64,000 nucleotides of DNA, from NCBI RefSeq assembly GCF_037482405.1, contig NZ_JBBHZZ010000004.1:248001-312000 (forward strand), in the 5' to 3' direction. Below, one piece after another: positions 52,533 to 61,077 of this stretch; positions within the stretch are counted from its first letter, which is position 1; every line of letters begins with the position of its first letter. The notes below the pieces were generated by a model, which was not told the DNA's origin, did not search any database, and saw only the letters and a program-made list of their open reading frames with translations. The position numbers and the translations under genes are program-made. The stretch is from Pseudokineococcus marinus. Its GTDB lineage: Bacteria; Actinomycetota; Actinomycetes; Actinomycetales; Quadrisphaeraceae.

Positions 52533-55094
52533 GTGACCCCACCCCGCCCCCGCCGCACGCGCCCCGCCGTGAGCGGCCTCCTCGCCGGGGCCGTCGCCGC
52601 CGGCCTGCTCGGCGCCGTCCCGCCCGCCGTCGCCCAGCCCTCGACCACCCAGCCCTCGCCAGCCCAGCCCTCGACCACCCAGCCCTCGGACGCCCCTGCC
52701 GGCGAGGACTTCGCCGTCGAGGAGGTGGCCGGCGGCTACCGCGTCGAGCTGCAGCTGGACGAGCCGCTCGAGGTGCGCTCGGACGCCCCCGTGCTCGAGG
52801 TGGACGGCGAGCCCGTGGGCGTGGCGGTCGAGTCGGCCGACGGGCGGAGCCTCTCCGTCGTCACGCCCGACGCGGCGGTGCTGGACGCCGACCGCGTGAG
52901 CGCGGCCTGGGCCGGCGAGGCCGACGCCGGCACCGCCCGGGCCGCCCTGCGCGCCCGCGCCGCCGCCGTGGGTCCGGCGCGCGGGCCGGTGCTCGGCGAG
53001 GACCCGGGGACGCGCGGCCGCTACGGCGTCCGCCGGGCGGACTACGACCTCGGCGACCAGGTGTGGGGCCTCGAGGGCCTGCCCGCCGACATCCGCTCCG
53101 AGGCGCGCGCCGCCGTCTACCTGCCCGCCGGCGCCCGCGGCGAGCGCCCCGTCGTCGTCATCCAGCACGGCCGGCACTCCTACTGCCTCGGCCCGCGGCC
53201 CGTGCCCGACGTGGGGCCCGCGCGCTACCCCTGCGCCGGTGAGCAGCAGGAGATCCCGAGCTACCTGGGCTATGACGAGCTGGCGGAGAACCTCGCGAGC
53301 CACGGCTACGCCGTCGTGTCCGTCAGCACGAACGCCGTCAACGCCAACGACAACCAGCTGGCGCCCGACCTCGGCGCGCAGGCCCGCGGCGACCTCGTGC
53401 TCCACCACCTCGACCTGCTGGCCCGGGCGGACGCCGGCGAGGCGCCGGAGCTCGGCGGCCGGCAGTCGGCCGCGCTGCGGGGCCGGCTCGACCTGGACCA
53501 CGTCGGCCTCATGGGCCACTCCCGCGGCGGCGAGGGGGTCGTCGAGGCCGCGCTCATGAACGCCGCGCGCCCCGACCCCTACGGCGTGGAGGCGGTGCTG
53601 CCCCTCGCGCCGGTCGACTTCGCGCGGCCGGCGCTGCCGGACGTGCCCATGGCCGTCGTGCTGCCGTACTGCGACGGCGACGTCAGCAACCTCCAGGGCC
53701 AGCACTTCTTCGACGACTCCCGCTACACGACCGACGACGACGTGCTGCGCAGCTCGCTGCTCGTCATGGGCGCCAACCACAACTGGTTCAACACCGAGTG
53801 GACGCCGGGCACGGCGCTCGTCGACACGGGCGCCCGCGACGACTGGCGCGCCGCGGACCCGCTGTGCGGCACCGAGGAGCCCGAGCGGCTCACGCCCGCC
53901 GAGCAGCGCGCCGTCGGCACCGCCTACATGAGCGCCTTCTTCCGCATGGTCATGGGCGGCGAGGAGCAGTTCCAGCCGATGTTCGACGGCACCGCCGCCC
54001 GCGCCGCCTCGGCCGGCCGCGCCGTCGTCCACCCGCAGGCGCAGGCGCCCGGCGGCAGCCGCGTCGACGTCAACCCGCTCGACGGGTCGGTCGGCGGGGT
54101 CCGCTCCTCGGGCTCGGTCACCGTCGGCTACTGCCAGGGCCTCGACGGGCGGCCGGTGCCGACCCTCGCGACGCCGTGCGCGCCCGCGTCCGCGTCCTCC
54201 CGGATGCCGCACTGGACGCCGGCGTCGCGGGCCCCGTCCGCGCCCGCGACGACGGTGCTGACGATGGCGTGGCAGGAGGCCCCCGAGGGGGCGGCGCCGG
54301 CGCAGCTGCGCGTCGACGTCCCCGCGGCGGCGCGCGACATGTCGGGCCAGGAGGTCATCACCGTCCGCGCGGCCCCGACGGAGGGCCAGGTGGCGCCCGT
54401 CGACGCGCAGCTGAGCATCGTCGACGGCCGGGGCCGCGAGGACTCCGTCCTCATGTCGCAGGTGAGCGACGCGCTGGCCCCGCTGCCGGCCGGCACCTCG
54501 TCCCTGCTGCCCAAGACGGTCCTGCGCACCGTGGAGCTGCCGCTCTCGGCCGTCCGCGGCGTCGACCTGCGCGACGTCCGGCAGGTGCGCCTCACGGCGG
54601 CGTCGCCCACGGGGTCGCTCTACCTGTCCGACGTCGCGGTCTCCACGGCCGCCGTCGGGGCCGGCGGTCCGACCGACCTCCCGCAGGTGTCCGTCGGGGA
54701 CGCGGTGGTCGCCGAGGGCGACGGGCCCGGCAGCGCCGACGTCGCGGTGCGCCTCTCGGCCGCGAGCGAGGTGCCGGTGAGCGTCCGTCTGGAGTCCCTG
54801 GCGGGCGGCCTCGGCGGCGCCGGCCGGGAGGCGGCCGAGGTCGTCTTCGCGCCGGGCGAGACGTGCCTGCCCTTCGCGGTGCCGCTCGTGGGTGACGACG
54901 TGCCGGGCGCCGTCCCGGCCGCGACCTACAGCGTCACGGCGTCGGTGCCCGTCGAGGCCGTCACCGGGGACGCCTTCGGGGTCCTCACCGTCGTCGAGGA
55001 CGACGGCGTCGTGGTCGACGGCTCCGTGGTCGACAGCGGCGAGGCGCCGTCCCTGCCGCTGCCCGGCCCGCAGGGCGACGTCTGCGCCGCCTGA
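52533..55094 (+). CDS. Large secreted alpha/beta hydrolase with Calx-beta-like C-terminus
   Basis: The product is 853 aa. A signal peptide covers about 1-34 (cut after VAQ or AVA). A Pro/Ser/Thr/Gln linker follows with two TTQPS repeats. An alpha/beta hydrolase domain spans about 180-490, with oxyanion region VVIQHGRHSYC and nucleophile elbow GHSRGGEG, and a later GANHNWFN that may carry the catalytic His. A lectin-like middle (about 500-705) and a Calx-beta-like domain (710-830; VSVGDAVVAEGDGPGSADVAVRLS) follow. GTG at 52533 has CGGAGG. It probably acts on an extracellular polymer or ester; target unknown. Confidence 0.82.
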   Translation: MTPPRPRRTRPAVSGLLAGAVAAGLLGAVPPAVAQPSTTQPSPAQPSTTQPSDAPAGEDFAVEEVAGGYRVELQLDEPLEVRSDAPVLEVDGEPVGVAVESADGRSLSVVTPDAAVLDADRVSAAWAGEADAGTARAALRARAAAVGPARGPVLGEDPGTRGRYGVRRADYDLGDQVWGLEGLPADIRSEARAAVYLPAGARGERPVVVIQHGRHSYCLGPRPVPDVGPARYPCAGEQQEIPSYLGYDELAENLASHGYAVVSVSTNAVNANDNQLAPDLGAQARGDLVLHHLDLLARADAGEAPELGGRQSAALRGRLDLDHVGLMGHSRGGEGVVEAALMNAARPDPYGVEAVLPLAPVDFARPALPDVPMAVVLPYCDGDVSNLQGQHFFDDSRYTTDDDVLRSSLLVMGANHNWFNTEWTPGTALVDTGARDDWRAADPLCGTEEPERLTPAEQRAVGTAYMSAFFRMVMGGEEQFQPMFDGTAARAASAGRAVVHPQAQAPGGSRVDVNPLDGSVGGVRSSGSVTVGYCQGLDGRPVPTLATPCAPASASSRMPHWTPASRAPSAPATTVLTMAWQEAPEGAAPAQLRVDVPAAARDMSGQEVITVRAAPTEGQVAPVDAQLSIVDGRGREDSVLMSQVSDALAPLPAGTSSLLPKTVLRTVELPLSAVRGVDLRDVRQVRLTAASPTGSLYLSDVAVSTAAVGAGGPTDLPQVSVGDAVVAEGDGPGSADVAVRLSAASEVPVSVRLESLAGGLGGAGREAAEVVFAPGETCLPFAVPLVGDDVPGAVPAATYSVTASVPVEAVTGDAFGVLTVVEDDGVVVDGSVVDSGEAPSLPLPGPQGDVCAA

Positions 55095-55132
55095 GGCTCG
55101 GCGCCTGATGTCCGGCGCCTGACGCGACGGAG

Positions 55133-55171
55133 GGCCGGCTCGGCGGTACGCGCAGGACCGCCGAGCCGGCC
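55133..55171 (+). terminator. Terminator after the secreted hydrolase
   Basis: A perfect 15-bp stem (GGCCGGCTCGGCGGT and complement) with a 9-nt loop. Confidence 0.8.
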
Positions 55172-55242
55172 GCAGCGCCACACCGACGCGCCGGTCCGTT
55201 CACCCGCTCAGGTGAACGGCCCGGCGTGCCGATGCGCCCGGT

Positions 55243-56508
55243 ATGAGCCGTGACACCCGCTCCCGCGCCGCCTACGCGCCGTCGCGGCGGTCGTGCACCT
55301 TCTCGCCGCTCCTCGTCGCCCCGGGGGACGAGGAGCGGTGGGCCGTGGGTCGGTCGTGCCCCGACGTCGCCCTCCCGCCGGTCGAGGCCCTGGTCCCGCT
55401 CGAGGCGCCCGAGACCCCGGCGCTCCTGCCGCGGACGGCGCACCCTCCGGGGCCCGCGGCCGGGCCCTGCCCGAGCGGGCAGTCCACGAGCGCGCCGGCC
55501 TCGGGCGCGCCGTCGACGGGAGAGGGCGCCGCGCCGGTGCCCTCGCCGCGCCGGCCCGAGCCGGCGGCCGCCGCTCCCGCCGCGGAGCCCGACGACGGCC
55601 CGCGCCCCTTCGGCACGCCCGGCACGCGCGAGCAGCGCCGGGACCCCGAGCTGCGCCGCGCCTTCGGCGCCCTGCTGCGCGACCTCACGGGCTCGGAGAT
55701 CCTCACCCAGCAGGCCGTCACGCTCCTGCGCTCGGTCGTCGACCGCTCCACCGCGGGCTCCGGCGCGGCGCCCGACGAGGACGCGGTCGCCGCCACCGCC
55801 CTGCTCGAGGACCTCGGCCGCGACCTCGCCGCCGCCCAGGCGCGGCTCGAGGAGGCCGAGGCCGCGCACCAGGAGGAGCAGCTCGAGCGCGCCCTCGCGG
55901 AGCAGGCGCGCCTGGACGCGGAGCAGCGGCTGCGCGAGCTGCAGCGGCGCGTCCTGCGCAGCGGCGTCGAGATCGACGCCTGGTCCACCGCGCCCGCCGA
56001 CGAGGACGAGGCCGTGCCCGCGACGACCGCCGAGCTGCTGGAGCGGCTCGCGGCCGGCCGCCTCGCGCGCGTCGTCTTCACCGGCGACCCGGCCCGGGCG
56101 CTCGAGCTCGACGACGTCGTCCACACGGGCCTGCACGTGCAGCGCACGTGGGAGGCCCTGCTGGCGCTGCGCGACTACGCCGCCGCGAAGGCCGACGGGT
56201 CCGTGGACAGCGACGTGCAGGGCTACCTCGAGCGCACCCCCGACGGCATGTGCTCCTGGCCCGCCGGCCGGCACGCGCGCGGGGAGAGCTCGACCGTCCA
56301 GAACGACCCGCGCCTGCGGGCGCCGCGGCTGCTGCCCGTGCCCGTGGAGGTCGACCCCTCCGGCCGCGCGCCCATGTGGGCGCACATGAAGCTCCTCAGC
56401 CTCGGCCAGACCAGCCCGCGCCTGCACTACCTCGACGACACCCGGCGCAGCGGCCGGGTCTACGTCGGCTACGTCGGACGCCACCTGCCCAACACCCAGA
56501 CCAGCTGA
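55243..56508 (+). CDS. Unknown coiled-coil protein with conserved-looking C-terminus
   Basis: The product is 421 aa with no family recognised. Residues 1-125 are Pro/Ala-rich and probably disordered. Residues 130-180 are helical (LRRAFGALLRDLTG). A coiled coil follows at about 185-245, rich in Glu/Ala/Gln (AQARLEEAEAAHQEEQLERA). The C-terminal 120 residues look folded and end in LHYLDDTRRSGRVYVGYVGR. There is no signal peptide or membrane segment, so it is cytosolic. ATG at 55243 has no strong ribosome-binding site. Codon bias supports a real gene. It lies directly before the rhodopsin gene but is separated from it by a terminator-like hairpin. Confidence 0.7.
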   Translation: MSRDTRSRAAYAPSRRSCTFSPLLVAPGDEERWAVGRSCPDVALPPVEALVPLEAPETPALLPRTAHPPGPAAGPCPSGQSTSAPASGAPSTGEGAAPVPSPRRPEPAAAAPAAEPDDGPRPFGTPGTREQRRDPELRRAFGALLRDLTGSEILTQQAVTLLRSVVDRSTAGSGAAPDEDAVAATALLEDLGRDLAAAQARLEEAEAAHQEEQLERALAEQARLDAEQRLRELQRRVLRSGVEIDAWSTAPADEDEAVPATTAELLERLAAGRLARVVFTGDPARALELDDVVHTGLHVQRTWEALLALRDYAAAKADGSVDSDVQGYLERTPDGMCSWPAGRHARGESSTVQNDPRLRAPRLLPVPVEVDPSGRAPMWAHMKLLSLGQTSPRLHYLDDTRRSGRVYVGYVGRHLPNTQTS

Positions 56509-56527
56509 CCCGGGGCGCACCGCCCGA

Positions 56528-56573
56528 GGTGGCTGCACGAGGACGGCGTAGAAGCCGTCGTCGTGCAACCACC
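56528..56573 (+). terminator. Hairpin between the coiled-coil protein and rhodopsin
   Basis: A 20-bp stem with two mismatches and a GTAGAA loop starts 19 bp after the stop. The remaining 160 bp to the rhodopsin start hold its likely promoter, but no clear -35/-10 pair was seen. Confidence 0.65.
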
Positions 56574-56734
56574 CGCACCCCACGCCCTCACGGCCTTCGC
56601 GTCACGGTCTCGTCACGTCGGGCCGAGAGGCCCCTGCTGGCGCTGCGGCTCCCGACCGCCCGCCCCATGCTCGGCAGCACCGCCCGGTCGCAGCCCGCGC
56701 CGGCGACCACCCGCCCCCGCCGGACGGAGCCGCC

Positions 56735-57571
56735 GTGAACGCCGAGAACCAGTTCTCGTACAACTTCTTCCAGTACTCGATCGTCGACCACGTCTTCACC
56801 TTCGGCTACGCCGCGATGGCGGCCGGCCTCGTGTACTTCCTCGTCACGAGCAGGAACGCCCTGCCGCGCTACCGGCTGGCCTCGTCGCTGTCGGCGGTCG
56901 TCATGGTCTCGGCCTTCCTGGAGCTGCTCGTCATCTCGCTGCAGTGGCAGCGCACCTTCGTGTGGGACGGCAGCGCCTACGTCGTCGGCGACCAGCTGTT
57001 CTCCAACGGCTTCCGCTACATGAACTGGTCGATCGACGTCCCGGCGCTGCTCGTGCAGCTGCTCGTCGTCGTCGGCGTCACGGGCGTGGCCTTCCGGCGG
57101 GGCGTCGTGATCTTCGTCGCCGCGGGCCTCGCGATGGTCTACACCGGCTACGTCGGGCAGTTCTACGAGGTCGACCGACCGGCGCCGTTCTGGGTGTGGG
57201 GCGCCGTCAGCACCGTCTTCTTCGCGGTGATCCTCCTGGTCGTCTTCCGCACCACCTACGGCAACGCGAGCCGGCTGCCCGAGGAGGTCCGCCCCCTCGT
57301 CAAGGCGGTGTTCTGGCTCCTCGCCGTCACGTGGATGCTCTACCCCGGCGCCTACCTCATGCCGGCGATCTGGGACTCGGCCGACGGCGTCGTCGCCCGG
57401 CAGATCACCTACACGATCGCCGACGTCACCTCGAAGGTCGTCTACGGCGTCCTGCTCGGCATCATCGCCCAGCGCGTCAGCCGCCTCGAGGGCTACGGCG
57501 AGGCCCGCGCCCAGCAGGCGACCGCGCTGCGCGGCGGGGTCACCGAGGTCGACCCGCCCGGGCGCGTCTGA
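56735..57571 (+). CDS. NDQ-type microbial rhodopsin (putative light-driven sodium pump)
   Basis: The product is 278 aa with seven membrane helices. Helix C reads RYMNWSIDVPALLVQ, placing N97, D101 and Q108 at the positions of the NDQ motif of KR2-type sodium pumps (N112, D116, Q123), with R94 before it. Helix G has D230 and the retinal Schiff-base K234 in IADVTSK. H19 and the GYVGQFYEV loop also match. L105 at the spectral-tuning site suggests green absorption. The position of KR2 N61 is Ser51. GTG at 56735 has GGAG five bases upstream. It is monocistronic; no retinal-synthesis gene lies in this window. Confidence 0.93.
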   Translation: MNAENQFSYNFFQYSIVDHVFTFGYAAMAAGLVYFLVTSRNALPRYRLASSLSAVVMVSAFLELLVISLQWQRTFVWDGSAYVVGDQLFSNGFRYMNWSIDVPALLVQLLVVVGVTGVAFRRGVVIFVAAGLAMVYTGYVGQFYEVDRPAPFWVWGAVSTVFFAVILLVVFRTTYGNASRLPEEVRPLVKAVFWLLAVTWMLYPGAYLMPAIWDSADGVVARQITYTIADVTSKVVYGVLLGIIAQRVSRLEGYGEARAQQATALRGGVTEVDPPGRV

Positions 57572-57625
57572 GCTCCTCCGGCCAGCCGCTCCGACCCGGC
57601 CCCTCCCCCTCCCGACGGCCGGTCC

Positions 57626-59026
57626 TCAGGGGCGGGCCGGCGGCTGGGCGCCCGCGCCTCGCCCCAGCGCCGCGGCGGCCAGGACGACGGCCGCCGGCAC
57701 GAGCAGCGCCGCCCCGAGGACGTTGACGGCCTCGAAGCCGCCGAGCGCGAGCACCGGCCCGGCCAGCGCGGCGGCGAGCGCGCCCGCGTAGCTCATGCCC
57801 GCGTCCGCGGCCCCCTGGAGGGGCAGGCGCACGGGGTCGGGCGTCGCGGCGAGCAGCGACGACGCGGAGATCGTCGCCGCCGACCACCCGAGGCCCAGCA
57901 GCACGAGCGCCGCGGCGGTCAGCGCGTGGCCCCCGCCCGCCAGGGCGCTGACGAGGCCGAGCGCGGTAGCGGCGCCGAGGACGGCGACGCCGAGCGCCGC
58001 CGTGCGGCGGACGCCCCAGGCGTCGGCGAGCCACCCGAAGACCGGGCTGAGGACGTACATGCCGGCGATGTGCACGCTGATGACGAGGCCCACGACCTCG
58101 AGGGACGCGCCCTCGTGCCGCATCGACAGCGGCGTCATCGTCATGACCATCACCATCACGCCGTGCGCCGTCGCCAGGAGCAGGAGCCCGGCCCGCGCCG
58201 CCGGGTCGCCGGCCGCCCACCGCAGCGCCGCCCGGGCGCCGACCACCGCCGACGTCCCGCTGCGCGGTACCCCGGCGTCGGCCTCCACGGCCGGCGCCTG
58301 CGCCCCCGCGGCGGTCACGGCCGGGGCCGTCGGCGCACCCGCCGCCGGGGGCGCCCCGGGGGCGGGCGCTCCGAGGGCGTGCACGGCGTCCGGCCGAGCC
58401 CGGTAGGCGACGGCGACGACGAGCGCCGCGAGCGCGAACGCGGCACCGGAGAAGAGGTAGGGGCCCGCCAGCGCGGGCAGCCCGAGCGCCTCGCCGAGGC
58501 GGCCGCCCGCCGGCGCGAGGTTGGGGCCCGCGACCGACCCCACGGTCGTCGCCCACACGACGACGGCGATGGTGCGCCCCCGCCGGCGCGCGGGGACGCC
58601 GTCGGCCGCGGCGTAGCGCGACTGCAGCCCGGCCGCCTGCGCGACGCCGAAGAGCGCCAGCCCCGCGACGAGCAGGAGCAGCGACGACGTCGCCGCGCCC
58701 GCGAGGACGCCCGCCGTCCCCACGCACGCGACGCCGTAGCCCACGGGCAGCGACCAGCGGCGCCCGCGCCGCGCCGCCAGCCGCGCCAGGGGCACGGCCG
58801 CGACGGCGGCGCCGAGGACGCCGACGGCCTGCCCGAGCCCGGCCGCGCCCGTGCCCGCGAGCTGCTCCACGAGCAGCGAGCCCACCGCGATGCCCGACGC
58901 GACGCCGACGCCGCCGAGGAGGTTGGTCGCCACGAGCGACCCGACGCGGCGGCCCTCGCCGACCGGTCCGCCGCCCGTCGCCGGAGTCGTCCCGGTCGCC
59001 CGCCCGGCCTCCACGTCCTCGGTCAT
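57626..59026 (-). CDS. MFS transporter (exporter-like)
   Basis: The product is 466 aa with about twelve hydrophobic segments, a long Pro/Ala loop between the halves (about residues 225-275) and a second-half start with LLLLATAHGVMVMVMTMTPLSM. The loop between helices 2 and 3 is basic (ARLAARRGRRWSLP). ATG at 59026 has GGGAG ten bases upstream. It is divergent from the aminotransferase gene, 46 bp away, which suggests co-regulation. Substrate unknown. Confidence 0.85.
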   Translation of the reverse strand: MTEDVEAGRATGTTPATGGGPVGEGRRVGSLVATNLLGGVGVASGIAVGSLLVEQLAGTGAAGLGQAVGVLGAAVAAVPLARLAARRGRRWSLPVGYGVACVGTAGVLAGAATSSLLLLVAGLALFGVAQAAGLQSRYAAADGVPARRRGRTIAVVVWATTVGSVAGPNLAPAGGRLGEALGLPALAGPYLFSGAAFALAALVVAVAYRARPDAVHALGAPAPGAPPAAGAPTAPAVTAAGAQAPAVEADAGVPRSGTSAVVGARAALRWAAGDPAARAGLLLLATAHGVMVMVMTMTPLSMRHEGASLEVVGLVISVHIAGMYVLSPVFGWLADAWGVRRTAALGVAVLGAATALGLVSALAGGGHALTAAALVLLGLGWSAATISASSLLAATPDPVRLPLQGAADAGMSYAGALAAALAGPVLALGGFEAVNVLGAALLVPAAVVLAAAALGRGAGAQPPARP

Positions 59027-59072
59027 GGTCGGATGCTCCCGCACGTCCGCCCGCGCGCACCGGAGGTCGACC

Positions 59073-60257
59073 GTGACGAGCCCCGCCCCTCCCGACGCCC
59101 GGCGCGGCGTCGACGACCTCACCCTCGAGGAGCTGCGTGCCCGCGGCGGGCTGAAGTGGACGCTCTTCCCCGACGCCATCGGCGCCTTCGTCGCCGAGGG
59201 CGACCACGGCACGGCGCCCGCGGTGACCCGGGCCCTGCACGAGGCCGTCGACGCCGGGGCGCTCGGCTACCTCACGCCGGCCCGCCAGCGGGCGATGGCC
59301 GAGGCGTGCGCGGCGTGGACGGCGTCCCGGTACGGCTGGGAGGTGCCACCGGAGCGCGTGCGACCGCTGGGCGACGTCCTCGCCGGGCTGCAGGTCGCCG
59401 TCGAGCACTTCTCGCGGCCCGGGTCGGCCGTCGTCGTGCCGACGCCCGCCTACATGCCCTTCCTCACGCTCCCGCGGGCGCTGGGCCGCGAGCACGTCGA
59501 GCTGCCGATGGCGCGCGACGGCGGCCGCTGGGTCTACGACCTCGACGCCCTCGACGCCGTCCTCGCCGCCGGCGCGGGCCTGCTCGTGCTCTGCAACCCG
59601 CACAACCCCGTCGGCCGGGTGCTCGAGCGCGCGGAGATGACGGCGATCAGCGAGGTCGTCGAGCGCCACGGAGCCCGCGTCCTCTCCGACGAGATCCACG
59701 CCCCTCTCGTCTTCTCACGCCACCGGCACGTGCCCTACGCGTCGACGTCGGAGGCGGCCGCCCGGCACACCGTGACGGCGACGTCCGCGTCGAAGGCGTG
59801 GAACCTGCCGGGCCTCAAGTGCGCGCAGCTGCTGCTGTCGAACGAGGCGGACGCCGAGCGCTGGGAGGAGGTCGGCGCCGTCCTCGAGCACGGCGCGTCG
59901 ACGCCCGGCGTGCTCGCGGCCACGGCCGCCTACGCCGAGGGCGGGGCGTGGCTCGACGAGGTGCTCGTCCACCTCGAGGGCACCCGCGACCTCCTGGCGG
60001 ACCTCGTCGCGGAGCACCTGCCGGGCGTCGTCATGGCGCCCGTCGAGGGCACCTACCTGGCGCTGCTCGACTGCCGCGCCCTCGACCTGGGGCCCTCGCC
60101 CGCGGCCTTCTTCCGCGAGCGCGCCGGCGTCGCGCTCACCGACGGCGCCGCGTGCGGACGGGCCGCCGAGGGCTCCGTCCGGCTCACCTTCGCGATGCCC
60201 CGGCCGCTGCTCGAGCGGGCCGTGCGGCAGATGGGCGAGGCCGTCCGCCGGCGCTGA
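59073..60257 (+). CDS. PLP-dependent aminotransferase/C-S lyase (PatB/MalY-type)
   Basis: This 394-aa fold-type I PLP enzyme has its Lys in SASKAWNLPGLK, the Asn/Asp of the cofactor site in NPHNPVGRVL and LSDEIHAPLVF, and the C-terminal Arg region SVRLTFAMPRP. The start KWTLFPDAIGAFVAEGD and the SDEIHAPLV motif are typical of MalY/PatB cystathionine beta-lyases. It likely cleaves C-S bonds (cystathionine, cysteine conjugates). GTG at 59073 has CGGAGG six bases upstream. The divergent exporter could remove its product or substrate. Confidence 0.88.
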   Translation: MTSPAPPDARRGVDDLTLEELRARGGLKWTLFPDAIGAFVAEGDHGTAPAVTRALHEAVDAGALGYLTPARQRAMAEACAAWTASRYGWEVPPERVRPLGDVLAGLQVAVEHFSRPGSAVVVPTPAYMPFLTLPRALGREHVELPMARDGGRWVYDLDALDAVLAAGAGLLVLCNPHNPVGRVLERAEMTAISEVVERHGARVLSDEIHAPLVFSRHRHVPYASTSEAAARHTVTATSASKAWNLPGLKCAQLLLSNEADAERWEEVGAVLEHGASTPGVLAATAAYAEGGAWLDEVLVHLEGTRDLLADLVAEHLPGVVMAPVEGTYLALLDCRALDLGPSPAAFFRERAGVALTDGAACGRAAEGSVRLTFAMPRPLLERAVRQMGEAVRRR

Positions 60258-60282
60258 GGCCCGGCGCCGGAGACTGGGCGCC

Positions 60283-61077
60283 TCACCCGCCGTCGGCCAC
60301 CACCACGCGGACCCCGGCGTCGGCCAGCGCCCCCGCCAGAGGGTCCTCGGGCGCGCGGTCGGTGACGAGCACGTCGACCCCCGCCAGGTCGAGGAGCCGC
60401 TGCGGGCCCGTCCGACCGTGCTTGGCGGCGTCCGCGACGACGACCACGCGGTGGGCGGCCGCCGCGAGGGCGCGCCCGATGTCGGCCTCGCCGGCGTCGG
60501 CCGTCGTCGCGCCGAAGCGGGCGTCGACGCCCTCGACGCCGAGCACCGCGACGTCGAGGACGACCTCCTCCAGCGACCGGCGCGCGGCGGGCCCCGAGAG
60601 CTCGAGCGAGCGGTGGCGCACCGTCCCGCCGGTCATGACGACGCGCGCGTGCGGGCGGACGGCGACCTCGACGGCGATCGTCAGGGCGTTGGTGACGAGC
60701 GTGAACCCGCGGCTGCCGTCGGCCGGCGCGAGGTGGTCGGCCCGCACCAGCGCCCGGGCCACCTCGGTCGTCGTCGTGCCGCCGTTGACGCCCACGACGT
60801 CGCCCACCGCGACGAGCGCGGCCGCGGCCCGCCCGACGGCCTCCTTCGCCTCCGCGCGCACGGACGCCTTGTCGGCGAGGGGCCGCTCGTAGCCGCTGCT
60901 CGCGAGGGCCGAGGCGCCGCCGTGGGTGCGGACGGCGAGGTGCTGCTGGGCCAGCGCGTCGAGGTCGCGGCGGGCCGTGGCGTCGGAGGCGCCCAGCTCC
61001 TCCCGCACCCGGGCGACGCTGACGTGCCCGTCCTGCGCGAGGAGCTCGAGGATCCGCTCGAGCCGCTGCTGCCTCAC
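60283..61077 (-). CDS. DeoR-family sugar-operon regulator
   Basis: This 264-aa protein has an N-terminal helix-turn-helix (RQQRLERILELLAQDGHVSVARV, SDATARRDLDAL) and a DeoR sensor domain related to sugar-phosphate isomerases (VGVNGGTTTTEVARAL, VMTGGTVRHRSLELSGP, AVLGVEGVDARFGATT). It probably senses an amino-sugar phosphate. GTG at 61077 overlaps the nagA stop (GTGA), so it is the last gene of the nag operon. Confidence 0.92.
   Translation of the reverse strand: MRQQRLERILELLAQDGHVSVARVREELGASDATARRDLDALAQQHLAVRTHGGASALASSGYERPLADKASVRAEAKEAVGRAAAALVAVGDVVGVNGGTTTTEVARALVRADHLAPADGSRGFTLVTNALTIAVEVAVRPHARVVMTGGTVRHRSLELSGPAARRSLEEVVLDVAVLGVEGVDARFGATTADAGEADIGRALAAAAHRVVVVADAAKHGRTGPQRLLDLAGVDVLVTDRAPEDPLAGALADAGVRVVVADGG

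Noticed and set aside
56735..57571. Proton-pumping (DTE/xanthorhodopsin-type) rhodopsin
   Set aside because: The primary acceptor and donor positions are Asn and Gln, with Asp at the middle position, which is the NDQ and not the DTE/DTD pattern.
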